From: Actinomycetes bacterium
GTDB taxonomy: Bacteria; Actinomycetota; Actinomycetes; Actinomycetales; Microbacteriaceae
DNA: 6,863 nucleotides
Reading direction: 5' to 3'
Assembly: GCA_023432305.1 (NCBI GenBank)
Contig: JAEYUT010000350.1
Span: 1 to 6,863, forward strand
Shown: positions 1-5,328 of the stretch, in pieces
How the letters are laid out: each line of letters opens with the position of its first letter
How positions within the stretch are numbered: position 1 is the first letter of the stretch
The notes under the pieces: model-generated
What the model saw: the letters and a program-made list of their open reading frames with translations, nothing else
Told to the model about the DNA's origin: nothing
Database searches by the model: none
Made by a program: the position numbers and the translations under genes

Positions 1-357
1 GTCGACACCCCGCTCGAGGAGGGAGGCGAAGGAGGCCTCCGCGGTCTCGGTCGCCGCGTCGCCGGAGTCACGGCTGTAGACCTCGACGGGCGCGCCGAGC
101 ACGCCGCCGGCCTGGTTCAGCTCGCGGACGGCGGCGTTGACGCCCGCGACCTGCGCGGCGCCGAGGAAGGCCGTCGCCCCGGTCGTGGGGAAGAGGGTGC
201 CGAGCCGCAGGACGCCGTCGCCGCTCGGGGCGATCGTCTCGAGCGGCGTGGGCGTGGGGGTGGGCTCGATCGCCTCCGGTGTGCATGCCGCGAGCAGCAG
301 CGTCACCGCCGTGGCTGCAGCGAGGGCAGGGAGGCGGGTGGCGCGAGCGCGGGGCAT
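1..357 (-). CDS. ABC transporter substrate-binding lipoprotein, type 1 periplasmic-binding fold (N-terminal part)
   Basis: The visible 119 codons are the N-terminus of a protein that continues past the left edge. It begins with a short basic n-region (MPRARATR), a hydrophobic core, and a lipobox LLAAC with the lipidated Cys at residue 25, so the mature protein should be a membrane-anchored lipoprotein. A Pro/Thr linker follows (residues 31-38). The mature domain then opens with LRLGTLFPTTG (50-60), a run of small residues leading to VNAAVRELNQAGGVLG, and then PVEVYSRDSGD. This order (strand, P-x-T-G turn, helix ending in N-x-x-GG-V-x-G) is that of Leu/Ile/Val-binding-type receptors of branched-chain amino acid ABC transporters. 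The ligand cannot be assigned from this fragment. The ATG is chosen because a strong Shine-Dalgarno (GGAAGGA-like, about 363-370) lies just upstream and the signal peptide begins immediately. It follows rarD in the same direction after 55 bases, so co-transcription is possible but unproven. Confidence 0.85.
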   Translation of the reverse strand, partial: MPRARATRLPALAAATAVTLLLAACTPEAIEPTPTPTPLETIAPSGDGVLRLGTLFPTTGATAFLGAAQVAGVNAAVRELNQAGGVLGAPVEVYSRDSGDAATETAEASFASLLERGVD

Positions 358-375
358 CCGGGTTCCTTCCTCGTC

Positions 376-390
376 GGCCGGCGTCCGGCC
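376..390 (-). other. GC-rich perfect hairpin between rarD and the lipoprotein gene
   Basis: GGCCGG and CCGGCC arms are separated by three bases, between the rarD stop and the Shine-Dalgarno of the next gene. There is no T-run after it on the minus strand. It could be a weak or partial terminator for rarD, or an mRNA structure just 5' of the next ribosome binding site. Function is inferred only from position. Confidence 0.35.
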
Positions 391-412
391 ACGCGGCGAC
401 ACTATCGTGCTG

Positions 413-1351
413 TCAGCCGATGGGCAGGGAGGCTCGTCGTCCCGCGCGCGCGGCACGCACCATGTCGATCGTGAGCACGACGAGCGCGACCCAGACGAGC
501 GCGAACCCGATCCAGCGCCCGAGGGGCATGGGCTCGCCGAGAAGCGCCACCCCCACGACGAACTGCAGGGTGGGCGCGAGGTACTGCGTGAGCCCGAGGG
601 CGACGAGCGGCAGCCGCCGAGCGGCCGCGGCGAACAGCAGAAGGGGCACGGCTGTGGCGACACCGGTGGCGACCATGAGCAGCGTGTGCAGGGGGCTGAC
701 GTTTCCGACCGTGAGGCCCACCGTCGCCCCCGTGATGATCAGCTGGACCGTCGCGACAGGGGCGAGCCATGCCGTCTCCAGTGTGAGCCCGCTGACGGCA
801 TCGATCTGACCGCCCACGCGCTTCTTGATGTATCCGTAGAACCCGAAGGTGAGCGCGAGCGAGAGCGCGATCCACGGGAAGGCGCCGTAGCCGAGCGCGA
901 TCACGAGGATCGCGATGAGCGAGATCCCCACGGCCGCCCACTGCAGGGGGCGCAGGCGCTCCCGCAGCAGGACGACGCCGAGCGCCACCGTGATGATCGG
1001 GTTGATGAAGTAGCCGAGTGAGCTCTCGACGACGTGCCCGGAGAGGGTCGCCATGATGAAGATCTGCCAGTTGGCGTAGATGAGCGCCCCTGCGACACCC
1101 ATCGCCAGCAGCACGCGCGGCTGTCGGGCGAGGCCGAGGAAGGCGGCCCACGCGCGGGTGACGGTCAGCAGGATCGCGCAGAATCCGAGCGACATCAGGA
1201 TCCGGAACGCGACGATCTCCCACGAGCTCGCCGGCGCGAGAGCCAGGAAGAACAGCGGCAGGAACCCCCACAGACCGTACGCGCCGATCGCCTGGAGGAG
1301 TCCGGCCCCGGAGGCGCCGAAGCGCGGCGCGGCAGGAGCGGGTGCGGTCAC
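413..1351 (-). CDS. rarD: RarD family EamA-type permease
   Basis: A 312-residue polytopic membrane protein with about ten hydrophobic segments, matching the RarD branch of the EamA / drug-metabolite transporter superfamily. RarD hallmarks are visible in order: AYGLWGFLPLFF (about 24-35), NWQIFIMA (94-101), SLGYFINPII (111-120), FGFYGYIKK (169-177) with basic residues in the mid-protein loop, LETAWLAPVA (191-200), and GLTQYLAPTLQFVVGV (253-268) followed by GEP. The length fits the family (roughly 290-310). RarD was named for a chloramphenicol-sensitivity phenotype; its true substrate is not established, so a specific transport role should not be assumed. The start is GTG. No usable Shine-Dalgarno is present (AGG sits directly against the start), but TAGCCT lies six bases upstream, which suggests a leaderless mRNA. 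The gene is insulated from groES by the terminator at 1391-1422, so it needs its own promoter. Confidence 0.92.
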   Translation of the reverse strand: MTAPAPAAPRFGASGAGLLQAIGAYGLWGFLPLFFLALAPASSWEIVAFRILMSLGFCAILLTVTRAWAAFLGLARQPRVLLAMGVAGALIYANWQIFIMATLSGHVVESSLGYFINPIITVALGVVLLRERLRPLQWAAVGISLIAILVIALGYGAFPWIALSLALTFGFYGYIKKRVGGQIDAVSGLTLETAWLAPVATVQLIITGATVGLTVGNVSPLHTLLMVATGVATAVPLLLFAAAARRLPLVALGLTQYLAPTLQFVVGVALLGEPMPLGRWIGFALVWVALVVLTIDMVRAARAGRRASLPIG

Positions 1352-1357
1352 CCTGTG

Positions 1358-1363
1358 AGGCTA
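1358..1363 (-). promoter_or_regulatory. Candidate -10 box for leaderless rarD transcript
   Basis: On the minus strand the hexamer TAGCCT (TAnnnT) lies exactly six bases before the GTG of rarD, so transcription would begin at or next to the start codon. Seventeen bases further upstream is TCGAGG, a poor -35, inside a 12-bp palindrome. Because the groES terminator lies immediately upstream, a promoter in this short gap is required for rarD unless there is read-through. The -10 is a motif match only. Confidence 0.5.
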
Positions 1364-1378
1364 TCGCCCGGACGATGC

Positions 1379-1390
1379 CGCCTCGAGGCG
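1379..1390. promoter_or_regulatory. Perfect 12-bp palindrome upstream of rarD
   Basis: CGCCTCGAGGCG is fully self-complementary. It sits between the groES terminator and the candidate rarD -10, overlapping where a -35 would be (1381-1386). It could be a repressor or activator site for rarD, or simply a GC-rich coincidence next to the terminator. No other copy was noticed in the window. Confidence 0.25.
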
Positions 1391-1422
1391 AAAGGCCCCG
1401 TTGGCGGACCAACGGGGCCTTT
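1391..1422 (-). terminator. Rho-independent terminator of groES (symmetrical)
   Basis: Two perfect 14-base arms (1391-1404 and 1409-1422) with a four-base loop form an AAAGGCCCCG...CGGGGCCTTT stem, 37 bases after the groES stop. The arm ends supply only three T residues after the GC core, a short U-tract typical of high-GC actinobacteria. The stem is symmetrical, so it could also stop transcription arriving on the plus strand, but no plus-strand gene ends here. Confidence 0.9.
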
Positions 1423-1459
1423 CGGCAGGATGTCGACGAAGACACCCTGTGAAGCTGCG

Positions 1460-1756
1460 TCAGCGGACGACGACCGCCAGCACGTCGCGGGCCGAGAGGA
1501 CGAGGTAGTCCTCGCCGCCGAACTTGACCTCGGTGCCGCCGTACTTCGAGTAGATGACCTTGTCGCCGACAGCGACGTCGAGCGGAACGCGGTTGCCGTT
1601 GTCGTCGATGCGACCGGGGCCGACAGCCACGACCTCGCCCTCCTGGGGCTTCTCCTTCGCGGTGTCCGGAATGACCAGACCCGAAGCGGTGACCTGCTCG
1701 GCGTCGACCTGCTTGATGACGATGCGATCCTCGAGCGGCTTGATGGAGACCGACAC
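1460..1756 (-). CDS. groES: Co-chaperonin GroES (10 kDa chaperonin)
   Basis: A 98-residue protein of exactly the usual GroES length. It begins [14 protein letters not shown], the conserved first strand. The mobile loop that docks on GroEL follows (about 17-35), with the hydrophobic GLVIP tripeptide region at 26-30. [10 protein letters not shown] (40-49) leads to the roof-loop region, then [16 protein letters not shown] (63-78) and the C-terminal [10 protein letters not shown]. GroES caps the GroEL chamber in the cytosol and is essential for assisted folding. The GTG start is supported by a good Shine-Dalgarno AAAGAGG six bases upstream. The gene is monocistronic here: groEL does not follow it, and a strong terminator does, so GroEL must be encoded elsewhere. 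Regulation is visible: a sigma-A-like promoter overlapped by two CIRCE operators, implying HrcA repression and heat induction. Confidence 0.97.
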   Translation of the reverse strand: MSVSIKPLEDRIVIKQVDAEQVTASGLVIPDTAKEKPQEGEVVAVGPGRIDDNGNRVPLDVAVGDKVIYSKYGGTEVKFGGEDYLVLSARDVLAVVVR

Positions 1757-1762
1757 GTGTGA

Positions 1763-1769
1763 CCTCTTT
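1763..1769 (-). promoter_or_regulatory. groES ribosome binding site
   Basis: AAAGAGG on the minus strand, six bases before the GTG. It fixes the GTG at 1756 as the groES start and contrasts with the neighbouring genes that lack a Shine-Dalgarno. Confidence 0.8.
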
Positions 1770-1784
1770 CTGAAGACTCAGGGT

Positions 1785-1811
1785 TTGGCACACTCCATTC
1801 GAGAGTGCCAA
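1785..1811. promoter_or_regulatory. CIRCE element A (HrcA operator) over the groES transcription start
   Basis: An inverted repeat TTGGCACAC-N9-GAGTGCCAA (plus strand), with eight of nine arm positions complementary. It has the nine-base arms and nine-base spacer of the CIRCE operator (consensus TTAGCACTC-N9-GAGTGCTAA). It spans about -2 to +25 relative to the start predicted from the -10 box, so bound HrcA would block initiation, and the element would also be transcribed into the groES leader. HrcA itself is not in the window. Confidence 0.9.
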
Positions 1812-1815
1812 CACA

Positions 1816-1845
1816 ACTATAGGGCGAGTGTTAGCACTCAATCAA
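1816..1845 (-). promoter_or_regulatory. groES promoter (-35 TTGATT, -10 TATAGT)
   Basis: Minus-strand TTGATT (1840-1845) and TATAGT (1816-1821) are separated by 18 bases, close to the vegetative sigma consensus. The predicted start is near 1809, giving a leader of roughly 50 bases. The region is conspicuously AT-rich against the surrounding sequence. The -35 hexamer lies wholly inside the spacer of CIRCE B, and the start lies inside CIRCE A. Confidence 0.8.
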
Positions 1846-1857
1846 TCCGACTGCCAA
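1831..1857. promoter_or_regulatory. CIRCE element B (second HrcA operator) over the groES -35 box
   Basis: TTAGCACTC-N9-GACTGCCAA (plus strand). The left arm matches the CIRCE consensus perfectly, the right arm matches GAGTGCCAA at eight of nine positions, and the spacer is again exactly nine bases. The arms are complementary at seven of nine positions. Its centre is 46 bases from the centre of CIRCE A. On its other side it ends 34 bases before the start codon of the divergent methyltransferase gene. Confidence 0.75.
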
Positions 1858-1879
1858 CGAGGTGCCGCGCGCCAGGGGT

Positions 1880-1885
1880 TACGGT
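1880..1885 (+). promoter_or_regulatory. Candidate -10 box for leaderless methyltransferase transcript
   Basis: TACGGT (TAnnnT) ends exactly six bases before the ATG at 1892, which is otherwise without a clear Shine-Dalgarno. No good -35 is seen; the expected position (about 1857-1862) abuts the end of CIRCE B. Motif match only. Confidence 0.45.
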
Positions 1886-1891
1886 GGGCGG

Positions 1892-3067
1892 ATGGATGCC
1901 GACGAGCTGCGCACCGTGCTGTCGCCCGAGGGGCTGCGTCTCCTGGATGAGGTGGGCGACATCGCCGCGGAGAGCGACGTCGTGCGGATCGTGTCGCGTC
2001 TGCGGAGCGCCGGGCACTCCCCTGCGCTCGTCGCTGCCGTCATCACGCAGGCGCGCCTGCGCACCCGCGCGCGCGCCAAGTTCGGCGACTTCGCCACGCG
2101 CATGCTCTTCACTCCCGACGGCCTCGAGCAGTCCACCCGACTGCAGGTCGCCTCCACCCACGCAGGGCGCTTCGCCCGTGCCGGGCTCGCCTCCGTGGCC
2201 GATCTCGGCTGCGGCATCGGCGCCGACTCGCTCGCCTTCGCGGGGCTCGGGCTGCGGGTCGTGGCCGTCGAGCGCGACGAGGTCACCGCGGCGATCGCCG
2301 CCTACAACCTGGCGCCGTTCCCGGATGCGCACGTCGTGCACGGCGATGCGCTCGCGGACGAGCCTGCGGACGTCGATGCGCTGTGGTTCGACCCCGCGCG
2401 TCGCGGAGGCGGCAGGCGCCAGGCCGACCCTGCGGACTGGTCTCCGCCCCTGGATGCGGTGTTCGCCCGTGCGGCCGCGAAGCCGACAGGCATCAAACTC
2501 GGTCCTGCCCTCGACCACGCGCTCATCCCCGAGGGCGTCGAGGCCCAGTGGATCACGGTGGGTCGCGAAGTCGTCGAGCTCGTCGTGTGGTCGGGGGCGC
2601 TCGCACGCGACGGCGTCGGCCGCGCCGCGCTCGTGCTCGGCCCCGAGGGCGCATCCGAGCTCACCGCCCCGGAGGCCGCCGCGGATGCTGACACGGGCGA
2701 GCTCGGCGAGTACCTGCTCGAGCCCGACGGATCCGTCATCCGGGCACGCCTCATCGGCGAGCTCGCGCGTCGCACGGGCGGGCGGATGATCGACCCGTCG
2801 ATCGCCTGGATCACGACGGATGTGCGCCCCGAGTCGCCGTTCGGCCAGGCTTTCCGGGTTCGTGAGGTTCTGCCGCTCGACGAGCGCAAGCTGAAGGCGG
2901 CGATGCGCGAACGCGGCATCGGCACGCTCGAGATCAAGAAGCGCGGCGTCGACATCGACCCCGCGGCGTTCCGGTCGCGCCTGGCGCTCAAGGGTGCGGA
3001 GCAGGCGACGCTCATCCTCACCCGCGCGGGCGGGCGGCGACTCGCTATCCTCGCCGACCGCGCCTGA
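1892..3067 (+). CDS. Class I SAM-dependent methyltransferase with THUMP-like C-terminal domain
   Basis: A 391-residue cytosolic protein. An N-terminal helical region (1-100) contains TQARLRTRARAKFGDFATRMLFTPDGLEQ (52-80), which is rich in Arg and Lys and may contact nucleic acid. A Rossmann methyltransferase core follows: motif I DLGCGIGADS (104-113), acidic VERDE after strand 2 (E127 is the likely ribose contact), GDAL (151-154) and motif IV WFDPARR (165-171). The C-terminal part (about 300-391; DPSIAWITTDVRPES, KLKAAMRERGIGTLEIKKRGVDID) resembles the THUMP-like module attached to such methyltransferases in actinobacteria. DPxR-type motif IV and a THUMP-like tail suggest an RNA substrate, but none is established and I do not assign one. 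ATG 1892 is preferred over an in-frame GTG at 1862 because homology-like sequence begins there and a TAnnnT box lies six bases before it; the GTG start would add ten residues. It is divergent from groES and next to CIRCE B. Confidence 0.85.
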   Translation: MDADELRTVLSPEGLRLLDEVGDIAAESDVVRIVSRLRSAGHSPALVAAVITQARLRTRARAKFGDFATRMLFTPDGLEQSTRLQVASTHAGRFARAGLASVADLGCGIGADSLAFAGLGLRVVAVERDEVTAAIAAYNLAPFPDAHVVHGDALADEPADVDALWFDPARRGGGRRQADPADWSPPLDAVFARAAAKPTGIKLGPALDHALIPEGVEAQWITVGREVVELVVWSGALARDGVGRAALVLGPEGASELTAPEAAADADTGELGEYLLEPDGSVIRARLIGELARRTGGRMIDPSIAWITTDVRPESPFGQAFRVREVLPLDERKLKAAMRERGIGTLEIKKRGVDIDPAAFRSRLALKGAEQATLILTRAGGRRLAILADRA

Positions 3068-3080
3068 GGCCGCCCACACG

Positions 3081-3116
3081 GAGAAGGGGCGGAGCCGTTC
3101 GGCCCCGCCCCTTCTC
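3081..3116. terminator. Bidirectional hairpin terminator between convergent genes
   Basis: Twelve-base arms (3081-3092 and 3105-3116; GAGAAGGGGCGG and its complement) enclose a smaller GCCG-TT-CGGC hairpin after one mismatch. It lies 13 bases after the methyltransferase stop and 12 bases beyond the 3' end of the DUF4190 gene on the other strand, so it can serve both. Neither side has a T-run, as is common in high-GC actinobacteria. Confidence 0.85.
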
Positions 3117-3128
3117 GCGACTGATCGC

Positions 3129-3614
3129 TCAGCCCATGTAGTAGTAGGGGGTGCTCGCCAGGAAGATGATGCCGATCACGACGATGATGCCGACGATGAG
3201 GCCGAGCGCGACAGCGACGAAACCGGTGATGATGCCGGTGAGCCACATCCACTTCGGGGCCGCGGGCTCGTTCTTCTTCGCGATGAAGCCGGTGATGACG
3301 GCGGCGAGACCGGGGAGGAAGCCGAGCCCGTACACGAAGCTGAAGATGACGCCCACGAGACCGAGGACGAACGACGTGATGCTGAGCCCCTGCTTGACCG
3401 GCGCAGCAGGCGCGTAGCCTGCGGCAGGTGCCGCGTAGGGGTTGGCGGCCGGCGCGGCGGGCGCGGCGGGTGCCGTGTAGGCGGGGGGCGCGTCGGCGGA
3501 GGGCGCGGCGGCCGGAGCCTCGGGCGCGGCCGAAGTCTCAGCTGCGGACGATGCGGCCGAAGGCTGCACGGCGTCCTGCTCCTCGGGGTTCGAGGGCGTG
3601 GTGGGGTCGGTCAT
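3129..3614 (-). CDS. DUF4190-like small membrane protein, Pro/Ala-rich N-terminus (divergent copy)
   Basis: A 161-residue protein of unknown function. Residues 1-73 are disordered and low-complexity: an acidic/Ser start (MTDPTTPSNPEEQD), then Ala/Pro repeats with NPY at 58-60. The rest is membrane-embedded: hydrophobic segments at about 77-111 (possibly a helix plus a re-entrant half, broken by GLGFLPG) and 124-153, ending STPYYYMG. This layout of a disordered Pro-rich cytosolic tail plus two C-terminal helices is typical of actinobacterial DUF4190 proteins. However, the loop that carries the family's GxxAL-x-QI signature reads GFIAKKNEPAAPKWMW here, so the family call is weaker than for its neighbour. 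The start is secured by GAAGGAG seven bases upstream of the ATG. It is 106 bases downstream of a similar gene in the same direction and has its own candidate promoter. It is probably an old tandem duplicate. Confidence 0.75.
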   Translation of the reverse strand: MTDPTTPSNPEEQDAVQPSAASSAAETSAAPEAPAAAPSADAPPAYTAPAAPAAPAANPYAAPAAGYAPAAPVKQGLSITSFVLGLVGVIFSFVYGLGFLPGLAAVITGFIAKKNEPAAPKWMWLTGIITGFVAVALGLIVGIIVVIGIIFLASTPYYYMG

Positions 3615-3621
3615 GTCCGAA

Positions 3622-3628
3622 CTCCTTC
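3622..3628 (-). promoter_or_regulatory. Strong ribosome binding site of the 3614-3129 gene
   Basis: GAAGGAG on the minus strand, seven bases before the ATG: near-perfect anti-Shine-Dalgarno complementarity. It decides the start codon. Confidence 0.8.
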
Positions 3629-3650
3629 ATGAATTGTGGGGTACACCCAT

Positions 3651-3679
3651 ATGGTTTCAGCGCACCAGGTGGGTGTCAA
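3651..3679 (-). promoter_or_regulatory. Candidate promoter for the 3614-3129 gene
   Basis: Minus-strand TTGACA (3674-3679) is a perfect -35 hexamer. At 17 bases spacing is AACCAT (3651-3656), which keeps only the two most conserved -10 positions (A2, T6) plus A5. It overlaps an 8-bp palindrome CCATATGG (3648-3655), a possible operator. It would give a leader of about 30 bases containing the Shine-Dalgarno. Confidence 0.45.
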
Positions 3680-3701
3680 CGGAGAGAGCACCCCGCGTGC
3701 G

Positions 3702-3718
3702 TGGGGGGCTATCCCCCA
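3702..3718 (-). terminator. Possible hairpin terminator after the 4203-3721 gene
   Basis: TGGGGG and CCCCCA arms with a five-base loop begin two bases after the stop codon on the minus strand. The G-tract can also pair with the CCCC just downstream (3691-3694), so alternative folds exist. There is no T-run. It may reduce read-through into the second DUF4190 gene. Confidence 0.4.
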
Positions 3719-3720
3719 GA

Positions 3721-4203
3721 TCAGCCCCCGAGGCTCATGAACGCGAGCGCCATCGCGAACGGCAGCGCCATCGCCAGGATGAAGAGGCCCGTGACGACAT
3801 ACCCGACGATGACGCCCGTGAGCGCCATCCCGCGCCCCGCCTCACCCGTGCGCCTGATCTGAGAGAGCGCGATGTGGCCGCATACGACGCCGGCGAGTGC
3901 GGTGAGCCCGAACACGATGGCTGCGAGCGAGAGGATCATCGACACGAGCGCGAGCGTGTTGGTGCGCGGAGCAGAGTGGGCGTACGCCTGCCCCTGGATC
4001 GTGTACGGCACGACGCCAGGAGGCGCCGTGGGGTGAGGCTGGTACGGCGCAGGCGCGGGCGAGGAGTAGCTGGGCGCAGGCGGAGCGGCCGGATACGCCG
4101 ACGCAACCGCCGTCTCGGGTGCCCGCCCCCGTTCCACGAGGTACGGGTTCGGGGGCGACTGCGGGGCGGGCGGGGCCGGGGGCGGGGAGGCGGGGTCGGT
4201 CAT
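3721..4203 (-). CDS. DUF4190 domain small membrane protein with Pro-rich N-terminus
   Basis: A 160-residue protein of unknown function. Residues 1-80 are a disordered Pro/Ala/Tyr-rich tail (MTDPASPPPAPPAPQ, NPYLV at 19-23, repeated P-x-Y elements). Residues 81-155 form the DUF4190 region: NTLALVSMILSLAAIVFG (82-99), then GVVCGHIALSQIRRTGEAGRGMALTG (105-130), the diagnostic loop between two helices, then VIVGYVVTGLFILAMALPF. No catalytic residues are recognisable. Tails of this kind can serve as protein-interaction or membrane-tethering regions, but no role is known. The start is the ATG at 4203, with only a weak Shine-Dalgarno (GGAT). It lies 63 bases after tsaD in the same direction, so it may be the tail of that operon; a weak TTGCCG-N18-CACGAT pair in the gap could be a separate promoter. 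Confidence 0.85.
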   Translation of the reverse strand: MTDPASPPPAPPAPQSPPNPYLVERGRAPETAVASAYPAAPPAPSYSSPAPAPYQPHPTAPPGVVPYTIQGQAYAHSAPRTNTLALVSMILSLAAIVFGLTALAGVVCGHIALSQIRRTGEAGRGMALTGVIVGYVVTGLFILAMALPFAMALAFMSLGG

Positions 4204-4266
4204 GCGGATCCGTTCATGCTCGGTGTGCCGTCATCGTGCCAGTCTGGCGCAGGGCGCGGCAACCGA

Positions 4267-5328
4267 TCACGCCTGGATGTGAGTGACCGGGAGTGTGGAA
4301 TCCGCGCCGAAGTCGAGCGTGGACGGTGCCCGCCCTGCCGCGATGAGCTGCGCCGCGAGCGCCGCGATCATGGCGCCGTTGTCGGTGCAGAGGCTGAGCG
4401 GCGGGATGCGCAGGTCGACGCCCGCGGCCGCGCAGCGCTCGATGGCAGCCTCGCGCAGACGCCGGTTGGCGATGACGCCGCCCCCGAGCAGCAGACGGGG
4501 CACCCCGAGGTCCGCGCATGCGGCGAGCGCTTTCGTGAGCAGCACGTCCACCACGGCCTCCCGGAAGCTCGCCGCGATGTCGTTCACGGCCAGCTCGCCG
4601 CCCGCCTCCCGCGCCGCCTCGACGTGGCGGGCGACCGCGGTCTTGAGTCCGGAGAACGAGAAGTCGTAGCGGTGCCGCTCGAGATCCTTGGCCGCGGTGA
4701 GACCGCGCGGGAATCGGATTGCGGAGGCGTCGCCCTGGTCGGCGGCGCGGTCGATATGAGGGCCCCCGGGGTAGGGCATGCCGAGCAGACGCGCGACCTT
4801 GTCGAAGGCCTCACCCGCGGCATCGTCGATGGTCTCGCCGAGCAGCTCCACATCCGACACGAGATCGCGCACAAGCAGCAGCGAGGTGTGCCCGCCCGAG
4901 ACGAGCAGGGCGATCGTGGGGAGCTCGAGCTCGCCGTCGCCGACGAGCGGCTCGTGGTTGAGCACATCCGCGCCGACGTGGCCGACGAGGTGGTTGACGG
5001 CGTAGAGGGGCTTGTCGAGCGCGAGCGCGAGCGCCTTGGCCGCACCGACGCCCACCATGAGGGCGCCCGCGAGGCCGGGTCCGCTCGTGACGGCGATCGC
5101 GTCGAGGTCGGCGAGCTCGACATCCGCGGTGCGCAGCGCCTCCTCGATGGCAGGGGTCATCGCCTCCAGGTGCGCGCGCGCGGCGATCTCCGGCACCACC
5201 CCGCCGTAGCGGGCGTGCTCATCCATGGAGCTCGCGATGACATTCGCGAGAAGCTCCGTGCCGCGCACGATGCCGATGCCGGTCTCGTCGCAGCTCGTCT
5301 CGATCCCGAGCACCAGCGCCCCGCTCAT
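4267..5328 (-). CDS. tsaD: tRNA N6-adenosine threonylcarbamoyltransferase, TsaD subunit
   Basis: A 353-residue protein of the Kae1/Qri7/YgjD family and the catalytic subunit of the TsaBDE complex. It transfers the threonylcarbamoyl group from threonylcarbamoyl-AMP (made by TsaC/Sua5, not in this window) to N6 of A37 in tRNAs that read ANN codons. Visible signatures: [11 protein letters not shown] (7-17, ASKHA phosphate-1 motif), [13 protein letters not shown] (41-53), VNHLVGH (111-117) with the metal-ligand histidines H113 and H117, LVSGGHTSL (142-150), [14 protein letters not shown] (164-177), [10 protein letters not shown] (222-231), [11 protein letters not shown] (282-292) and CTDNGAMIA (314-322) with metal ligand D316. 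All key residues are intact and the length is normal. The ATG overlaps the rimI stop (ATGA), and AAGGCGG inside rimI provides the ribosome site, so translational coupling is likely. It is an essential or near-essential housekeeping gene in most bacteria. Confidence 0.97.
   Translation of the reverse strand: MSGALVLGIETSCDETGIGIVRGTELLANVIASSMDEHARYGGVVPEIAARAHLEAMTPAIEEALRTADVELADLDAIAVTSGPGLAGALMVGVGAAKALALALDKPLYAVNHLVGHVGADVLNHEPLVGDGELELPTIALLVSGGHTSLLLVRDLVSDVELLGETIDDAAGEAFDKVARLLGMPYPGGPHIDRAADQGDASAIRFPRGLTAAKDLERHRYDFSFSGLKTAVARHVEAAREAGGELAVNDIAASFREAVVDVLLTKALAACADLGVPRLLLGGGVIANRRLREAAIERCAAAGVDLRIPPLSLCTDNGAMIAALAAQLIAAGRAPSTLDFGADSTLPVTHIQA

Noticed and set aside
137..1021. 294-codon plus-strand frame opposite the lipoprotein gene and rarD
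   Set aside because: Repetitive Arg/Asp/Glu/His composition; the opposite strand encodes a lipoprotein signal and a conserved permease.
1826..1839. GAGTG-TTAG-CACTC as a separate short hairpin operator
   Set aside because: The CACTC side is better explained as the left arm of CIRCE B with its nine-base spacer; the GAGTG side has no partner of its own at CIRCE spacing.
402..1841. Long open frame on the minus strand spanning groES and rarD in another frame (479 codons)
   Set aside because: It overlaps two clearly recognisable genes in the wrong frame, its translation is Arg/His/Ala-rich low-complexity sequence, and it runs through the groES terminator and operators. It is an artefact of high GC.
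1838..3079. 413-codon minus-strand frame opposite the methyltransferase
   Set aside because: Antisense to a gene with intact methyltransferase motifs; Arg/Asp/Glu-rich composition typical of the shadow of GC-biased third positions; it would also cross the CIRCE B region.
3626..3633. TTCATGAA palindrome near the 3614 gene start
   Set aside because: Eight bases only and overlapping the Shine-Dalgarno; readily explained by chance.
4238..4248. GCCAG-T-CTGGC inverted repeat between tsaD and the next gene as a terminator
   Set aside because: Short arms with a one-base centre and no T-run; it cannot form a stable hairpin loop. At most a weak protein site, with no supporting evidence.
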